Of a DNA stretch of 64,000 bases, positions 21,761-33,500 are shown in pieces. The DNA lies in the NCBI GenBank assembly GCA_004431415.1, contig QPMI01000039.1, positions 558,001-622,000 of the forward strand. Direction: 5' to 3'. Positions within the stretch are counted from its first letter, which is position 1. Each line of letters begins with the position of its first letter. Below the pieces are notes generated by a model. That model searched no databases and was not told where the DNA came from. It saw nothing but the letters and a program-made list of their open reading frames with translations. A program made the position numbers and the translations under genes. The DNA is from Cyanophora paradoxa (taxonomy: Eukaryota; Glaucocystophyceae; Cyanophorales; Cyanophoraceae).

Positions 21761-24700
21761 TCAGGTGGGGAGGATGCGGGCGCCGTCGGGCATGGAGGCG
21801 TAGAACTCCCGCATCGCCTCCCGGTCGTTCGTCAGCTGCCAGAAGCCCTGCGCGGGGGGAGGGGGGTGGGAGGGAGAAAGGGGGGTAGCGGCCACTCATG
21901 ATCAGTGACTCGGTGATTTTGGGTCGAGGGAGGGGAGAGGCTGGAACGCGCCTCGGTCTTGGCGACGGCCCCGTAGTGCGTGAAGATGTAGTGCTGCGAG
22001 AAATCCTGCAGGTACCCCTCTGGCGAAAGTGGATCAGTCGGGGTACATCGGATCGGAGTTCGAGGAGGGTACCCGCACCGCGGATGGCGACGGCGCGGCG
22101 GAAGACGTACGCGACGTTCTGAACGTTCACGTTGCGGGGTACGTGCTGCTGGCACAGCGCCTTCGGGGGAGGGGAGGGGGGAAGGTCAGGGGACTACGGT
22201 GGGGAAGGGGGGTACGGGGTTGCACGGCGAGGCGCTTGAGGTGGTACAGCTCCGCGAGTTGCAGCAGGTCGATCGCGATCGCCGCGTCCGTCTTTTTGGG
22301 CACGCGTTCGGGTCAAGAAAGGGGAGGGATCGTGGGGGCGGGGGGGGGGGGGGGGGGGGGAAGGAAAGCTCGGAGGAGTACCTTTACGTCCTCGTTCACG
22401 TCGCCGGTGTACAGGAACTGGGGGCGAGGGGAGGGGGATGAGCCGGGGCTTCCGGGTAGGGAAAGAGGGAGAAAGGGGTACCTCGAGGAGGGCGAAGACG
22501 ACGGGGTACGAGTCGGGGATGCGGAGCTCGGGGAGGGCCTGCGGGGTACGGTGAATTCAACGGAGGGGCGTGCAGGAGAGGGGTGGGGCCGCACGGAGGG
22601 TGGGCGGAGGGGCGGGGGTTGCGGGGCGGCGGAGGGGGCGGGGTGGGGCCGGGTGCCGGAGGATGAGGAGGGGCCGGGGGGCGGGGTGGCGGGCGGGGCG
22701 CCCGGGGTGGCGGGGGTAGGGCCGGCGGGGGCCTTGGCGGGGGTAGCGGCGCCGGCGAGGGAGCCCTGCGGCGGCTCCTCCTGGGAGCGGCTGAAGAGCA
22801 CCTCCAGCTGCGGGCAGCTGCGCCGGCCCCGTCGGCGCCAGCCCGGGCGGAGGAGGGGGGGGGGGAAGTGGGGGGTACCAGGAGAAGAGGATGATCTTGT
22901 GGGCGAAGATCGTCTTCCGCTCCTCAGTCACGATCTGGGGGGTACGGCGGCTCAGGCCTCTCACGGAAGACCCCGGGAGCCAAGGAGGAGGCTTCGAGAG
23001 GGAGCCGAGGGACGAGGCTGAACGGGCCTCGGAGGAGAGGCTTTGGCGCCTAGCAGGGCCCGGAGGGCTGCCCTCTAGGAAAGGAAGAAGCGAGGGATCT
23101 ATCTAGCGGCCACCTTGATCTATCGGCGGGCTGCTTTATCAGAAAGCCCTCGGGCCCTATCTATATATCTGTAGGAAGGAAAGAGGCGATCTATCTGCAG
23201 GAAGGAAAGAAGCGGGGGACGCATCTATCTGGGCTCGGCGGGCCGCTCTACCAGGAAGCTAAGCCCGGAAGGGCGCACCTTGATGTCGGCGAGCTTGGGC
23301 TGGTCCAGCGCCCCCCGCAGGCTCTGCTCGTCGTCGCTCCGCCCCGTCAGGCGAGAGGGGCGGGAGGGGAGGGGGGGGGGGGGGGAAAGGCGCACGGGGA
23401 TGACGGAGGGGGCGGGGACGGGCACGACCCCCGCCGCCGTCAGCTCCAGCACGTACACGTCGCTGCTCACACCAGATCGGGTCGGATCGGATCGGATGTC
23501 GGACCAGAACTGGGGGAGGGGGGCGCGCCTGTAGAAGTAGTCGCCGCCGCCGCTCTCGCCGCCGAAGAGGAGCAGGCGGGAGGCCCCCGCGTGGAGCAGC
23601 GCCGTGTGGCCCGCCCGCGGCGCCGGCGAGGGGCCCGCAGGCACCGCCGGCCGCGTCCACCGCAGCTCCTGCCCCGCGCATCGGAGCGCGACGGGATCGG
23701 GGGCCTGCGGGATTCGAACCTGCAGGTCGAGGACGGCCGTGTCCGCGAAGTACGTGTCGAGTCCTGGGTACCGAATTTCGGGGTTCGGAATGGGAGGGAG
23801 CGGGCCCGAGGGGAGTACGCGCCCTGGTGGTTGGGGCCGTGCCCGCCGAAGACGACGAGCGAGTTGCCCACCGCCACCGCGGAGTGCCTTCGGGGGTACG
23901 GGGATCGGGATCGTCAGGGGGTACACGGATGGGAACCGCGAAGAAGCGCGCACCCGCCGCGCGGGGTCGGAGCGTTGCCCGTCGTCGACAACTCAGTCCA
24001 CGTGAGCGCCACTGGGGCCGGCGGCGTAAGGCGACGCCCCCGGACTAGATATACGTCCGGCGGGATTCGAACCAGGGTCCAGGACGTGCAGATCGTTGTA
24101 CGTCTTCTGACCCCCGTCCCCGCCTGCGCCGCGGCCCGTCGGCGGGGGTACCGCGAACGGGGAGCGGGGGGTACCGAAGATGTAAATCTTTCCGCCATGG
24201 AGGACGGCGCTGTGCCCGCTCCGCTCGGCGGGAGGGGTACCCGACACGTCCGGCTTGGACCACGCCATCGTCTCCAGGCAGAGGACCTGCCAGAAAGAGC
24301 TCAGAGGGGGTACGTGAATCCTTCGGGGGGTACTGCGCGCCCAGACGTCGTTGAAGTAGAGGCCGCTGGAGTCGCCGCCGAAGACCCACATGGAGTCCCC
24401 GACGAGGGTCGCCGAGTGCCCGCTTCGCTCGCAGGGCGAGGTCCCGCCCGTCGCCAGCGCGTCGCCCGCGCAGCTCCACTCCAGCCGGTCTGCGTGCCCG
24501 CCGAGCGCCCCGGTCAGCCTTCAACGCGGGGGGGCAGAGCTGGGGGGTGCCGCGCCGAGATCGAGGACGTAGACGTCCTTGTAGTCTTCCTGGCCGTCTG
24601 CAGGCGGGCGGTCAGGCGGCCCGTGGGGCGGGCGCCCAGGAGCGCGGCGGGCGGGCCGCACCGAAGCCGGCGAAGACGAAGACCCTGTGCCCGTAGAGGA

Positions 24701-25136
24701 CGGCGGAGTGTCCCCAGCGCTCGCTCGGCGCCGTCCCCGCCACGCCCGCTACGCGCGTCCACTGCAGCGCGTCTGCGCGCCGCCCGATGTCAGCGGCGCG
24801 GGGCTCGCGGGAGGATCGAGCTCGAGCGGCGAGGCGCGCGCGCGGGACGGGGGGCGGGCGCGGAGCGCACTGCAGTCGAAGCAGAAGAGGCCGCGTGCGG
24901 ATGTCTCCCTCATCGTCTCGCCCCCTGCGCGCGAGTCACGAAGCTGAATCGCTCGTCCACGCGCTTGGCGACCCGATACTCCGATCCTGCGCTAGCCCGG
25001 GCGCTGGGCGACCCCAAAATCGGGCTCCGATCGCACCGAACACCCACATCTTCGAATCGCTCAGCACGGCAGCATGGCCCCATCGCTCGGCCGGAATGCC
25101 GCTGTCGGGCTTCGCGCGCGCCCTCCACCACGCCAT
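21761..25136 (-). CDS. Kelch-repeat and BTB/POZ domain protein
   Basis: Start ATG at 25136 (MAWWRARAKPDSGIPAERW); exon 1 is 25136-25037; TGA at 21763-21761. The N-terminal two thirds are Kelch blades: ERWGHSAVLYGHRVFVFAG, RSGHSATLVGDSMWVFGGDS, RSGHSAVLHGGKIYIFG, RHSAVAVGNSLVVFGGHG, RAGHTALLHAGASRLLLFGG, giving a beta-propeller of about six blades. The C-terminal third is a BTB fold (LADIK-IVTEERKTIFAHKIILFS, LRIPDSYPVVFALLE-FLYTGD, ELYHLKRLA) interrupted by a Pro/Ala-rich segment near 22560-22790. Kelch-BTB proteins usually present substrates to CUL3 ligases; here the order is Kelch then BTB, as in LZTR1-type proteins. The intron between the propeller and BTB (about 22940-23277) is unusually long. 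Exon edges in the insert are uncertain. Confidence 0.85.
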
Positions 25137-25418
25137 CTCGGTCCGGTCCGGGCTAGCTGCCTGCGCTACGCTAAGCTAGCTGCGCCGCCGAACGCCCGGA
25201 AACGCTGCGCAGCTTCACCCCACTACCCCCCTGTTTTCGAATTTCGCGAAATGCAGCAGCCAGCCCGGGAGCCCCCGCCGGCCCCGGCCCGCGGCGTGCT
25301 TCCGTCGGGATTGCACTCTATGGGACGGTATCAAGCCGGCAACTTCGCCAAGAAGCAGGCGCGGTTGAGCGCGCCGGCAGCCTTCGCGCCTTAGCTAAGT
25401 CGCCCACAGGTATTTCAG
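25137..25418. promoter_or_regulatory. Divergent promoter, Kelch-BTB and EFHC1-like genes
   Basis: 282 bp separate the two start codons. The region holds GCTAGCTGC-type short palindromes and a TCGAATTTCGCGAAAT stretch near 25237. No TATA box is clear. Confidence 0.4.
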
Positions 25419-28400
25419 ATGAGGGATGGTGCCATGCTGAACCCTGGAGACTCGCTGGCAAAGCGTGCAGCCGCTGCCGCGAAGCAGGCGCAGAGCATGG
25501 AGCCTTACCTGGAGCAGCCGGCGTTCAACTCGGGCGCCCACGACGCCCGCCCGGTGCGTCATGGCTTCTTACATGCCTCTGGCGCTAGCTACGGGTTCCC
25601 CGTTCTCGTTTTGCGACCGACTCTCCTCAGGACTACCGGCACCCGAGCCAGCCGCGGATCGTGCCCGAGCAGGCCCCTGCCGCCGGACACAAGACCTGGT
25701 ACTACCAGAATCCGCAGCCTGCTGGCCCCCGCGTCGGCCACAGCACGGCGGTCGACCCGCTCGGCGTTCCCGCCGAGTTCAAGAACAAGGTCCGGGCGCC
25801 CGGGCGTGGCGCCCCAAAGGGCTCTAGCTAACGGAGCGCGTGCTCCTGCGGCCAGATCCTGCGCTTCGAGGCGTTCTTTTGGGAGAACGTGACGGACACG
25901 GCGTTCGAGCCCGTCCGCATCCGGAAGTGCCTCATGTACTACTTCCTGGAGGACGACACGATGCAGGCGAGCGGGAGGCGACCCGCGCACGCGTTCCGTG
26001 GCCGCTGACGGCGCGCGGCGGGCGGCAGATCATCGAGCCGCGCCAGGACAACTCGGGGATCCCGCAGGGCGTCTTCCTCAAGCGGCACCGCGTCATGAGC
26101 GACACGCGCCAGTTCGTCACGTGGGCGGACATTAACCTCCGATCCGACCTCGTGCTCTACGGCCGCCGCTTCCGCGTCGTCAACTGCGACGACTTCACTC
26201 GGGCGCGCCCTGCCGCTTTCTTTCCTTTTCCGCTCCTTTCTGAGGCACCCGCAGCACTTCTACAAGTGTATGAACCGAACTTTGGAGCCGCCGGAGCCGT
26301 ACCCCGAGGTCCGCTTCTTTTCCCGCCCTCTTCTTCTGCCGCCGCCCGCCTCCCTGCCCACGCGGGCCGGCCCCGGCAGGACCCGCACGAGAAGCACCAG
26401 CGGGAGGAGCGCGAGCGCAGGCTGCGTCCGCCGGGCAAGCCCTCTCCCGCCGTCGACCCCGTCAAGCGGTCCGCCCGCCCCGCCCCACCCCGCCCTTCTC
26501 CCCCCTCCCAACTCTTCTCCCCGCGCCCAGGTACATGGAGGCTCAGCTGGGCAAGCCCACGCACCTGCTGCAGAAGAGCAGCAACCCGCAGCAGTGGCTC
26601 GCCAACGACCGCAAGGTGCCGCCCTTCCTCCCTGAGCTGAACCGAACCGAACTGAACGGGCCCCTGACGCCCCGGGGAACGAAGGTGCTGCGGTTCTACT
26701 GCCAGTGGGACGACCGGGAGCGCATGTACGGCGACCGCCACCAGTTCGTGCGCGGCGCTCGCCTCCCCTCCCCCGCCCTCCCCCACCTTCCGGACCCCCG
26801 AGGCTGGGCGCGCCCCTCGGGGATGCTAGCTAGGCTCTCCTCTCCCTCCCTCCCCCGCTCTCCCCGAAGGCTCGCCTGGCCCTCCCTGAGGCCGCGGCCG
26901 CCCGCCTCCCCGCCTCCTCCCTCGCCTGCCCGCCCCGTCCCCCTCCCTCCGGCCTCTGACGGGTGCTCCCCCCCAGATCCTGCTCTTCTACCTCGCGAAC
27001 GACACGGTGGAGGTCCTCGAGGAGCAGCCGCGCACCAGGTCCGAGGCCCGGGCCGGCGCGGGGCGCGGCGGGGCGGCGCGGGGTGGGCTGGGGCGGGGCG
27101 GGCCGGGGCACGGCGGGGCGGGGTGGGGCGGGGGCCTCGAATCTCATATCTAATACCTTTAAGATCTCGAGAGACTGAGCGGGGCGGCGCGGGGCGGGGC
27201 CTGACGCGCGCTCGCTCGCTGGGCGCGGCAGCCTGGGCTTCGTGCACTACACGCCCGTGCTCCGCCGGCAGCGCCTCCCCAAGGACTACCGCAACGGCGT
27301 CGCTGGTGCGCTCGGGCCGCCCTCCCTTCCCCTCCTCGAAGAGAGGCCGAGCGGGCGGGGGCAGCGTTCGGGGCGGCGGCCTTCTACCAGCCGCAGGACC
27401 TGCGCGTCGGCGACGCCGTCAACGTCTTCGGCCGCAGCGTCCTCCTGTGCGCGCACGAGCGGACGAAGCAAGCGAGAGGCCTCGCTCTGACTTGTATCGC
27501 AGCTACGACTGCGACGACTTCACGCGGCAGTACTACGCCGACGCGTACGGCATCGTGCAGGGCGCGATGCCGACGCCGCGCACGGAGAAGCGCGAGGCGC
27601 CGCCGATGCGCGTCCCCGCGCACGAGGGCTTCATGATCGGGGCGGAGGAGGACACGCTGCAGAACACGCGGGCGCTGCAGCCGAAGCCGCTGCAGCGCCT
27701 GGACTACTGGAAGTTCATGCACTACGACCAGACGGTGCTCCAGTTCAACGCGCGCCTCGACACGCAGCGGCCCGAGGACATCGACCGCGGTCCGCCCGCC
27801 CCCCCCCTCCCATCCCTCCCCTCCCCCTTCCGATCTGACCTGATCTGATCTGATCTGATCTCTCCCCCCCTTCAGACTTCGTGGTGAAGTTCCACCTGGC
27901 GGACGACACGATGGCGATCACGGAGAGCGCCCCGCCGTGCGCCCCCGCCGGCACTGGGAATCACGGAGGGAGGGGCCGGCGCTCGCTCAGATAAACCAGC
28001 TTACGGGATTTAGATTTGTGTATAAACTGGCTTAGATAGACTAGCTTAGGGGATTTAGATTTTTTTAAACAAGCAACTTAGGGGATTTTTAGATTCTTAG
28101 ATTGGGAAGCGGGGCCGGGACCCGGGGCTGACCGGGCGGCCCGGGGTCCCCGCAGGAACTCTGGCCTCCTCGGAGGCAAGTTCCTCCAGCGCGCCAAGGT
28201 ACCCCCCCCGGTTCGCCCCCGTACCCCGCCGCGGCTCATCCCCCTCCCCCCTTTCTCAGGTGAAGGACCCGCGGACGGGGGAGTACTACAGCGAGCGGGA
28301 CCTCTTCGTCGGGGCCTCGCTCGAGGTCCACCGCCGCGTCTTCTTCCTTACCGAGGCGCGCCCCTCCTTCCGACTGTACCCCCTTTGGATTTGCTGTATC

Positions 28401-29384
28401 CCCCCCTGAACCCGCGCGCGGCGCAGGCGGACGAGTTCACGCTGCGTTTCATGGAGTCCAACTCGGAGTACTTCATGGTCGCGCACGGTACCCCCGCTCC
28501 CCGCGCTTCGGTCCCGTACCCCGCCGACGGCGGCGGCGCGCGCGCAGTGCCGGCGATCCACGACAAGCTGCAGCGGGTGTGCCGGGCGCGGGAGGGCCTG
28601 TACGAGGAGCTGCGGGGCCAGCTGCGGGCGGCGGACCGCTCGGGGCGGGGCCTGCTGGACATGCTAGACTTCCAGGTCGTGCTGGGCCAGCTCGAGCTGG
28701 GCCTCGTCGACCACGAGGTCATCACGCTGATGCGCCACTACGACCCCTCGCGCGTCGGGCTCGTCGCCTACGAGGACTTCTGCGCGGCGATCGCCGGCCC
28801 CAGCGACTACGTGCCCCCCGAGGAGCGCCGCGCTGCGCGGGACGCCGCCCTCGCCGCCGCCCAGCAGGGGCTCGCCCTCGCGACGCTGGGGCCCGCCGCG
28901 CAGCCGCGCCCCGCCCCGGCCGCCGCGTGGGGCGACCAGCCCGCCCCGGCGCCCCGCGGGCCCGAGCCGGCCCGCCGGCCCCCAGCCGCAGCCGGCCCGC
29001 GCGGCCCCCGCACCCCAGCACCAGCCGGCCGGTCTGGCCGTGCAGGGCGCCGGCTACGCCCGCGCCGCCCCGGCCCCGGCCCCGGCCCCGGCCCCGGCCC
29101 CCGCGTACGCCCCGGCGCCAGCCTTTGAGTACGCTCCGCCCCCCGTCGCCCCGCAGTACGCGCCGCCGCCGCCGCCGCCGGCCGCCCCCGCGCCGCCCGC
29201 GCAGCCCATCGCCGCGTGGGGCGCGAACACCTCCCAGCCCCACTACGCCCCGCAGCCCGCCCCCAGCCCGCCCACGCCCCGCCCCCGCCCCCGTGCCGCC
29301 CTACGCCTACGGCCCGCCGCCGGCCGCGCAGCCGGCCGCCCCCGCCGCGTCGGTCCACTACCCCTACGCGACGCAGACAGCGGC

Positions 29385-29416
<32 letters not shown>

Positions 29417-30333
29417 GGCAGGCGCCAGGGGTGCGGCCGCCCTCCCCGGGGCGCTTCGGACCCGAGCCGGTCCTCCGCTCCCCAACCAAGGCGGCGGGGC
29501 CCACGCCGCGCTACGTCTCCCCGCGCAACTCGTACGACGGCCGCCCGCCCTCGCCGGGGCCCGCCGTCGCCGCCGCCGTCGCCCGGCCCCCTTCCCCCGC
29601 TCGCGGTCCCGGCGCCCAGGCGTACCCCCAGCAGCCGCAGGCCTACGCGCAGCCGGCGGGCGCCCAGGCGTACACGCAACAGCAGCCGGTCGCCCAGGAC
29701 TACGCGTACCCCCCGGCGGGGGGACAGTGGCAGGAGGTGCCTGCGCCGCAGCCGTCGGAGACGCCGCGCGTGCCGCCGCCCGTCGGCGCCACGCCGCACC
29801 CCGCCGTCGCCGCCGCGCAGAAGGCCGACCCCAACCGCTCCATCTACACCAACCTGATCAACCCGGTACCCCCACCCGCTTCCCGTACCCCCCTCCGCGC
29901 CCCGACCGCCCGGGCGCAGCACCCCCAGGTGCCTGAGGTCCCGGTGGGGTCCGTCCCGGCCCCGCAGCCCCGCAACAACAACCCCCTCTACATGACGAGT
30001 GCGCACACGGCGTACCCCCCCCCAACTCCTCCACTCAGCGTACCCCCCGCAGCGTCCCAGAAGGCGTTCGGGCGTATGTCGGCGGAGGACGTGGCGGCTG
30101 CGAACGCGGCGCCGCGGGGGGCCGCCCCGTACGTCGCCCAGACCGCCCAGGCGCGCCTCTCCCAGACCAAGGACGCCGCCAACGCTGCCGCACTCAAGCA
30201 GGCGCGTACCGTGTACCCCCATCCCTTCCCTACGCCGTACCCCCCCGAGCGGGCCGCGCAGCTCTCGGGCCCCGTGCTGGCGAGGAAGGAAGTCCTGGCG
30301 GCGATGCAGGCGAACCGCTTCGGCAGGCGTTAG
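25419..30333 (+). CDS. EFHC1: EFHC1/Rib72-like axonemal protein with three DM10 domains
   Basis: EFHC1/Rib72 proteins line the inside of ciliary doublet microtubules. The ATG is at 25419 (an in-frame ATG at 25434 is possible). DM10-1 spans about 25860-26300 (ILRFEAFFWENVTDTAFEPV ... RRFRVVNCDDFTR), DM10-2 about 26690-27530 (VLRFYCQWDDRERMYGDRH ... VFGRSVLL, YDCDDFTRQYYAD) and DM10-3 about 27877-28500 (FVVKFHLADDTMAITE ... EFTLRFMESNSEYFMVAH). An EF-hand-like region follows (ADRSGRGLLDMLDFQVVLGQ, YDPSRVGLVAYEDFCAAI). After about 28850 comes a Pro/Ala/Gln-rich tail absent from animal EFHC1; its frame changes at about 28970 and 29270, so it needs extra introns or holds sequence errors. It ends NRFGRR with TAG at 30331-30333. 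GC-AG introns: 25967-26028 and 26203-26254. Confidence 0.88.
29386..29415 (+). repeat. (CAG)10 microsatellite coding polyglutamine
   Basis: Ten perfect CAG codons in the low-complexity tail of the EFHC1-like gene, giving ten Gln between TAA (Thr-Ala-Ala) and Arg. Confidence 0.95.
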
Positions 30334-30505
30334 CGAGAGCCGCCCGCCCGCCCGCTCGCCCGCCCACCCTGTATGTCTCCATCCAACGCTTTGCTTTGTC
30401 TTCTTCTTCGTCTCAGCGCGCGCCGCGCGCGCTTTCGAGACGGTACTAGTACTGTTCGATCGGTTCAGGTACATGATAATCGCTTCGGACGGTACAGCCG
30501 CTCGC
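30334..30505. other. Convergent spacer
   Basis: 172 bp between the stops of the EFHC1-like gene (+) and the M16 peptidase (-). Nothing else is recognised. Confidence 0.6.
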
Positions 30506-33500
30506 TCACGCCTCGTCCTCCTCGTCGTCCTCGCCGGCGGGGCGGCCGAGGGGCACGCCGCGGGCGGTGCAGCGCTTGGCCTCCGTGAAGAGGTCCTTCG
30601 CCACACGCTGCGGCCGCCCGGCGCGTCAGGCCGCGGCATGCAGTGCGGGCCCCGGCCGCAGGCGCCGGCTAATGCAGGGCGGGGCGGGGCGGGGCGGGGG
30701 GCACCTGGACGTCGGCGGGGGTGACGAGCTTGATGGATCCGATCTCGCGGAAGAGGTTCTTCCAGTCCCCCGTGTACACGTCGTACTGCGCATGCGCCGA
30801 AAGGTGAGGGGGGGGGAGGAGGAGGAGGGGGGGTAGGGGCGCGCCTCGGCGACGAGGGAGGCCATGCGCTCGTTGTCGCGGAGGGCGCCCAGCAGCGCCT
30901 TCCGCGCCTGCCGCGCGCGTGAGAAAGAGAAGAAAGAAAGCGAAGGGAAGGAGGCGGCTAGGACTTGGAGTAGAGGGGGGGCGAGCGGCGGGGGCGGGGG
31001 CGGGGGCGGGGTTGCCTGGCGCTTGAAGCGCTCGACCTCCTCCTCCGAGACGCCGTCCCGCACCAGCCGCGCCAGCTCCGCGTGCAGCGCCCCCTGCCCG
31101 GGGCCGTGGGCGGGGGGAGGAGGGGGGGGGGAGGGGGAGGGGGGACGTGCCTGGAGGTCGTCGAGGGTGCGGCCCGGGGCGGGGCTCCCGTAGAGGCAGA
31201 AGAGGTTCGCGAAGCGCTCCCCTGGGAAGTTGTTGATGACCTGAGGCGATGGCGAGCGCCTCCGGTCGGCGCGGGGCAGCGATGGGGAGAGGGGCGAAGA
31301 GCAGGCGACCCGTGTCCTAGAAGACGCAAAGGCGGGGGGGGAAAGGCGGGGGGGAAAGGTGGGGGCGGGGCGGGGCGTCCCCCCGCGGACCTCGATGGAG
31401 GATGCGACCTTGCGCTCCTCGACGAGGCCCTTGTACAGGCGCGAGAGCCGCCCGTCCGACAGGATCGACGAGAGCACCTGTACGGGGTGGTGTGGGGGGA
31501 TGAAGGGAGGGGGAGGGGGGAGGGGGAGGAGCGCACGGCGTAGGCCGGCTCGTCGGCGCACATGGCGCCCGGGCGGTGGTACCCCTCCAGCAGCAGCGGC
31601 TCGTCCGCCGCCAGTTGCTGCCCGATGGCGGGGCGGGGAGAAGTCAGCGTGCGCGGAGGGCTACCCCTCCGAAGGCGCCGCCCTTCGCCCCCCCCGCACC
31701 CCCCGCGCACCACCTCGATGTCGCGGGGCCCGTTGACCTTCGGCTCGTGCGGGAAGGTCTCCCCGGCCCCGCTCCCCGCTGCGCCCCCGCCGCAAACCCG
31801 CTCAGCGGTGCCGGGCCGGGCCACGGCCGGCTTCCGGGGGCGCCCCCCCGCACCCCGCCGCAGGTTGCCGAAGTGCTTCTCCGCCAGCTCCCGCACCTGC
31901 CGTGCACACGCCGTCAGCCCCCCGCCCCTCCGCCCCTCCGCCCCCTCGCCCCTTTCTTTCTTTTCGCCTCGCCCCCCCTCCCCGCCCGGCTCGCCTGGTC
32001 GTAGGTCACGTCTCCGACCTGCGTGCGGCGGGGGAGGGAGGAGGGGCAGGGGGCGCGCGTGAGCCCCGGAGGAGGGCGAGCGGCCCGGCCCGGCCCGAGC
32101 ATGCGCGCACGATGACGGCGGTGAGGTTGTCGGCGCTGTAGTGCCGCGCGAAGAAGTTCTTGATGTCCGCCTGCGAGCGAGCGAGCGAGGAGTTCTTGAT
32201 GGGAAAGGAAGGAAGGAAGGGAAGGGGAGGCCGTGCGTGCCTCGGAGAGGGCGGCGAAGTCGTCGGGGAAGCCGATCACGGGCCGCCCGTACGCCGTCCC
32301 CGGGAACGCTGGGGGGGGGGGAGGCGCCGTCAGACGGCCCACGAGCGACGCGCATGTAGCGGGGCGGGGCGGAGGGCGGAGGCCCTTCTCTAGCGGGTCT
32401 TCTAGGAAGGGCCTGGACCGCGTCTCTAAAGTGAATCTAATGCGGGGCGAGGGGGGAAGGGGGCGGGGCGAGGGGGAAGGCGGAGGGAGGGGAGCGGGTA
32501 CGTCTCTAGAAGAGGCCTGGGGCGGGCCGGGGCGGTTCGGGCGGGGCGGGGCCGGGTAGGGGCGAGGGGAGGCGGGGCGGACAGGCGGCGAGGAACTTCT
32601 CGACGAGGGTGCCGACGGGGGAGTTGTCCACCGTCAGCCGCCGCTCCTCCTTAATCACCTCCTTCTCCCGGTAGAACTGGAAGGGGGATACGTCAGGGGG
32701 GGAGCGAGGGAGGTGAGGGTACACGGACCTGGCGGAAGACGGGCTCGCGCCAGCGCTCGGACTCGAGGAGGAACCAGAGCTCCGTCTGAGGGGAGGGGGC
32801 TCAGGGAGATGGAGGGGGGTACGAGGGATACGCGGAGGCGGACCTTGTTGGAGGGGAAGGAGTAGAAGTAGCGCGTCGCGTCCCTGGGGGGTACAGCGCG
32901 GGGAAGGTAAGGCGTCGCATCACGTTCGGCTCGCCCCGGGGTCTAGGGCCTCTCTCGTCCGCGCTTGACGACGGGCCCGGTCGCGGGCCGCACGCCCAGG
33001 CTAGCTAGGCTAGCTGGGCGGCTGGGACAGCTAAGGGGATTGGGATCTAGAGCCCGTGGCCTCATCTAGTCTAGGGCTTCATCCTGGCGGGGGCGTGGGG
33101 CCGGGGGGGTACGGACAGGGAGGTGGTGGCGTTGAGGCCGACGCCCCCCGCCTGCTCCACCAGCCGCCCGAACTCGTTCGTCTCCACAAGCTCCTGCGCG
33201 GGAGGCGGAGGGGGGTACGCGGTTCGGATCGAGGTGCGGCGGGTGGGGGGGAAGGGGGGGTAGGGGACCTCGGCCTGGGCCTCGGCGGCCTCGAAGTCGG
33301 CCGAGAGGGACGCCAGCTTCGCCTCCAGCTCTGAGAAGGGGGGGGGGGAAGCTGAGGGGGGTACGCGGGGGAGGGAGGGGGGTACGGCGCACCGGTGCGC
33401 TCCTTGGAGGAGGGCTCGAGCTTCGCGACGCGCGCGGTAAGGGCGTCCTTGTCCGCCGCCAGCTTCTTCAACTTCTCCAGGATCGGCTGCGGCGAAAGGG

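Noticed and set aside
23699-23740. tRNA T-arm-like GGTTCGAATCCCGC on the minus strand (also near 24060)
   Set aside because: Both lie at the 5' end of Kelch-gene introns, and no acceptor, D or anticodon stems can be paired around them.
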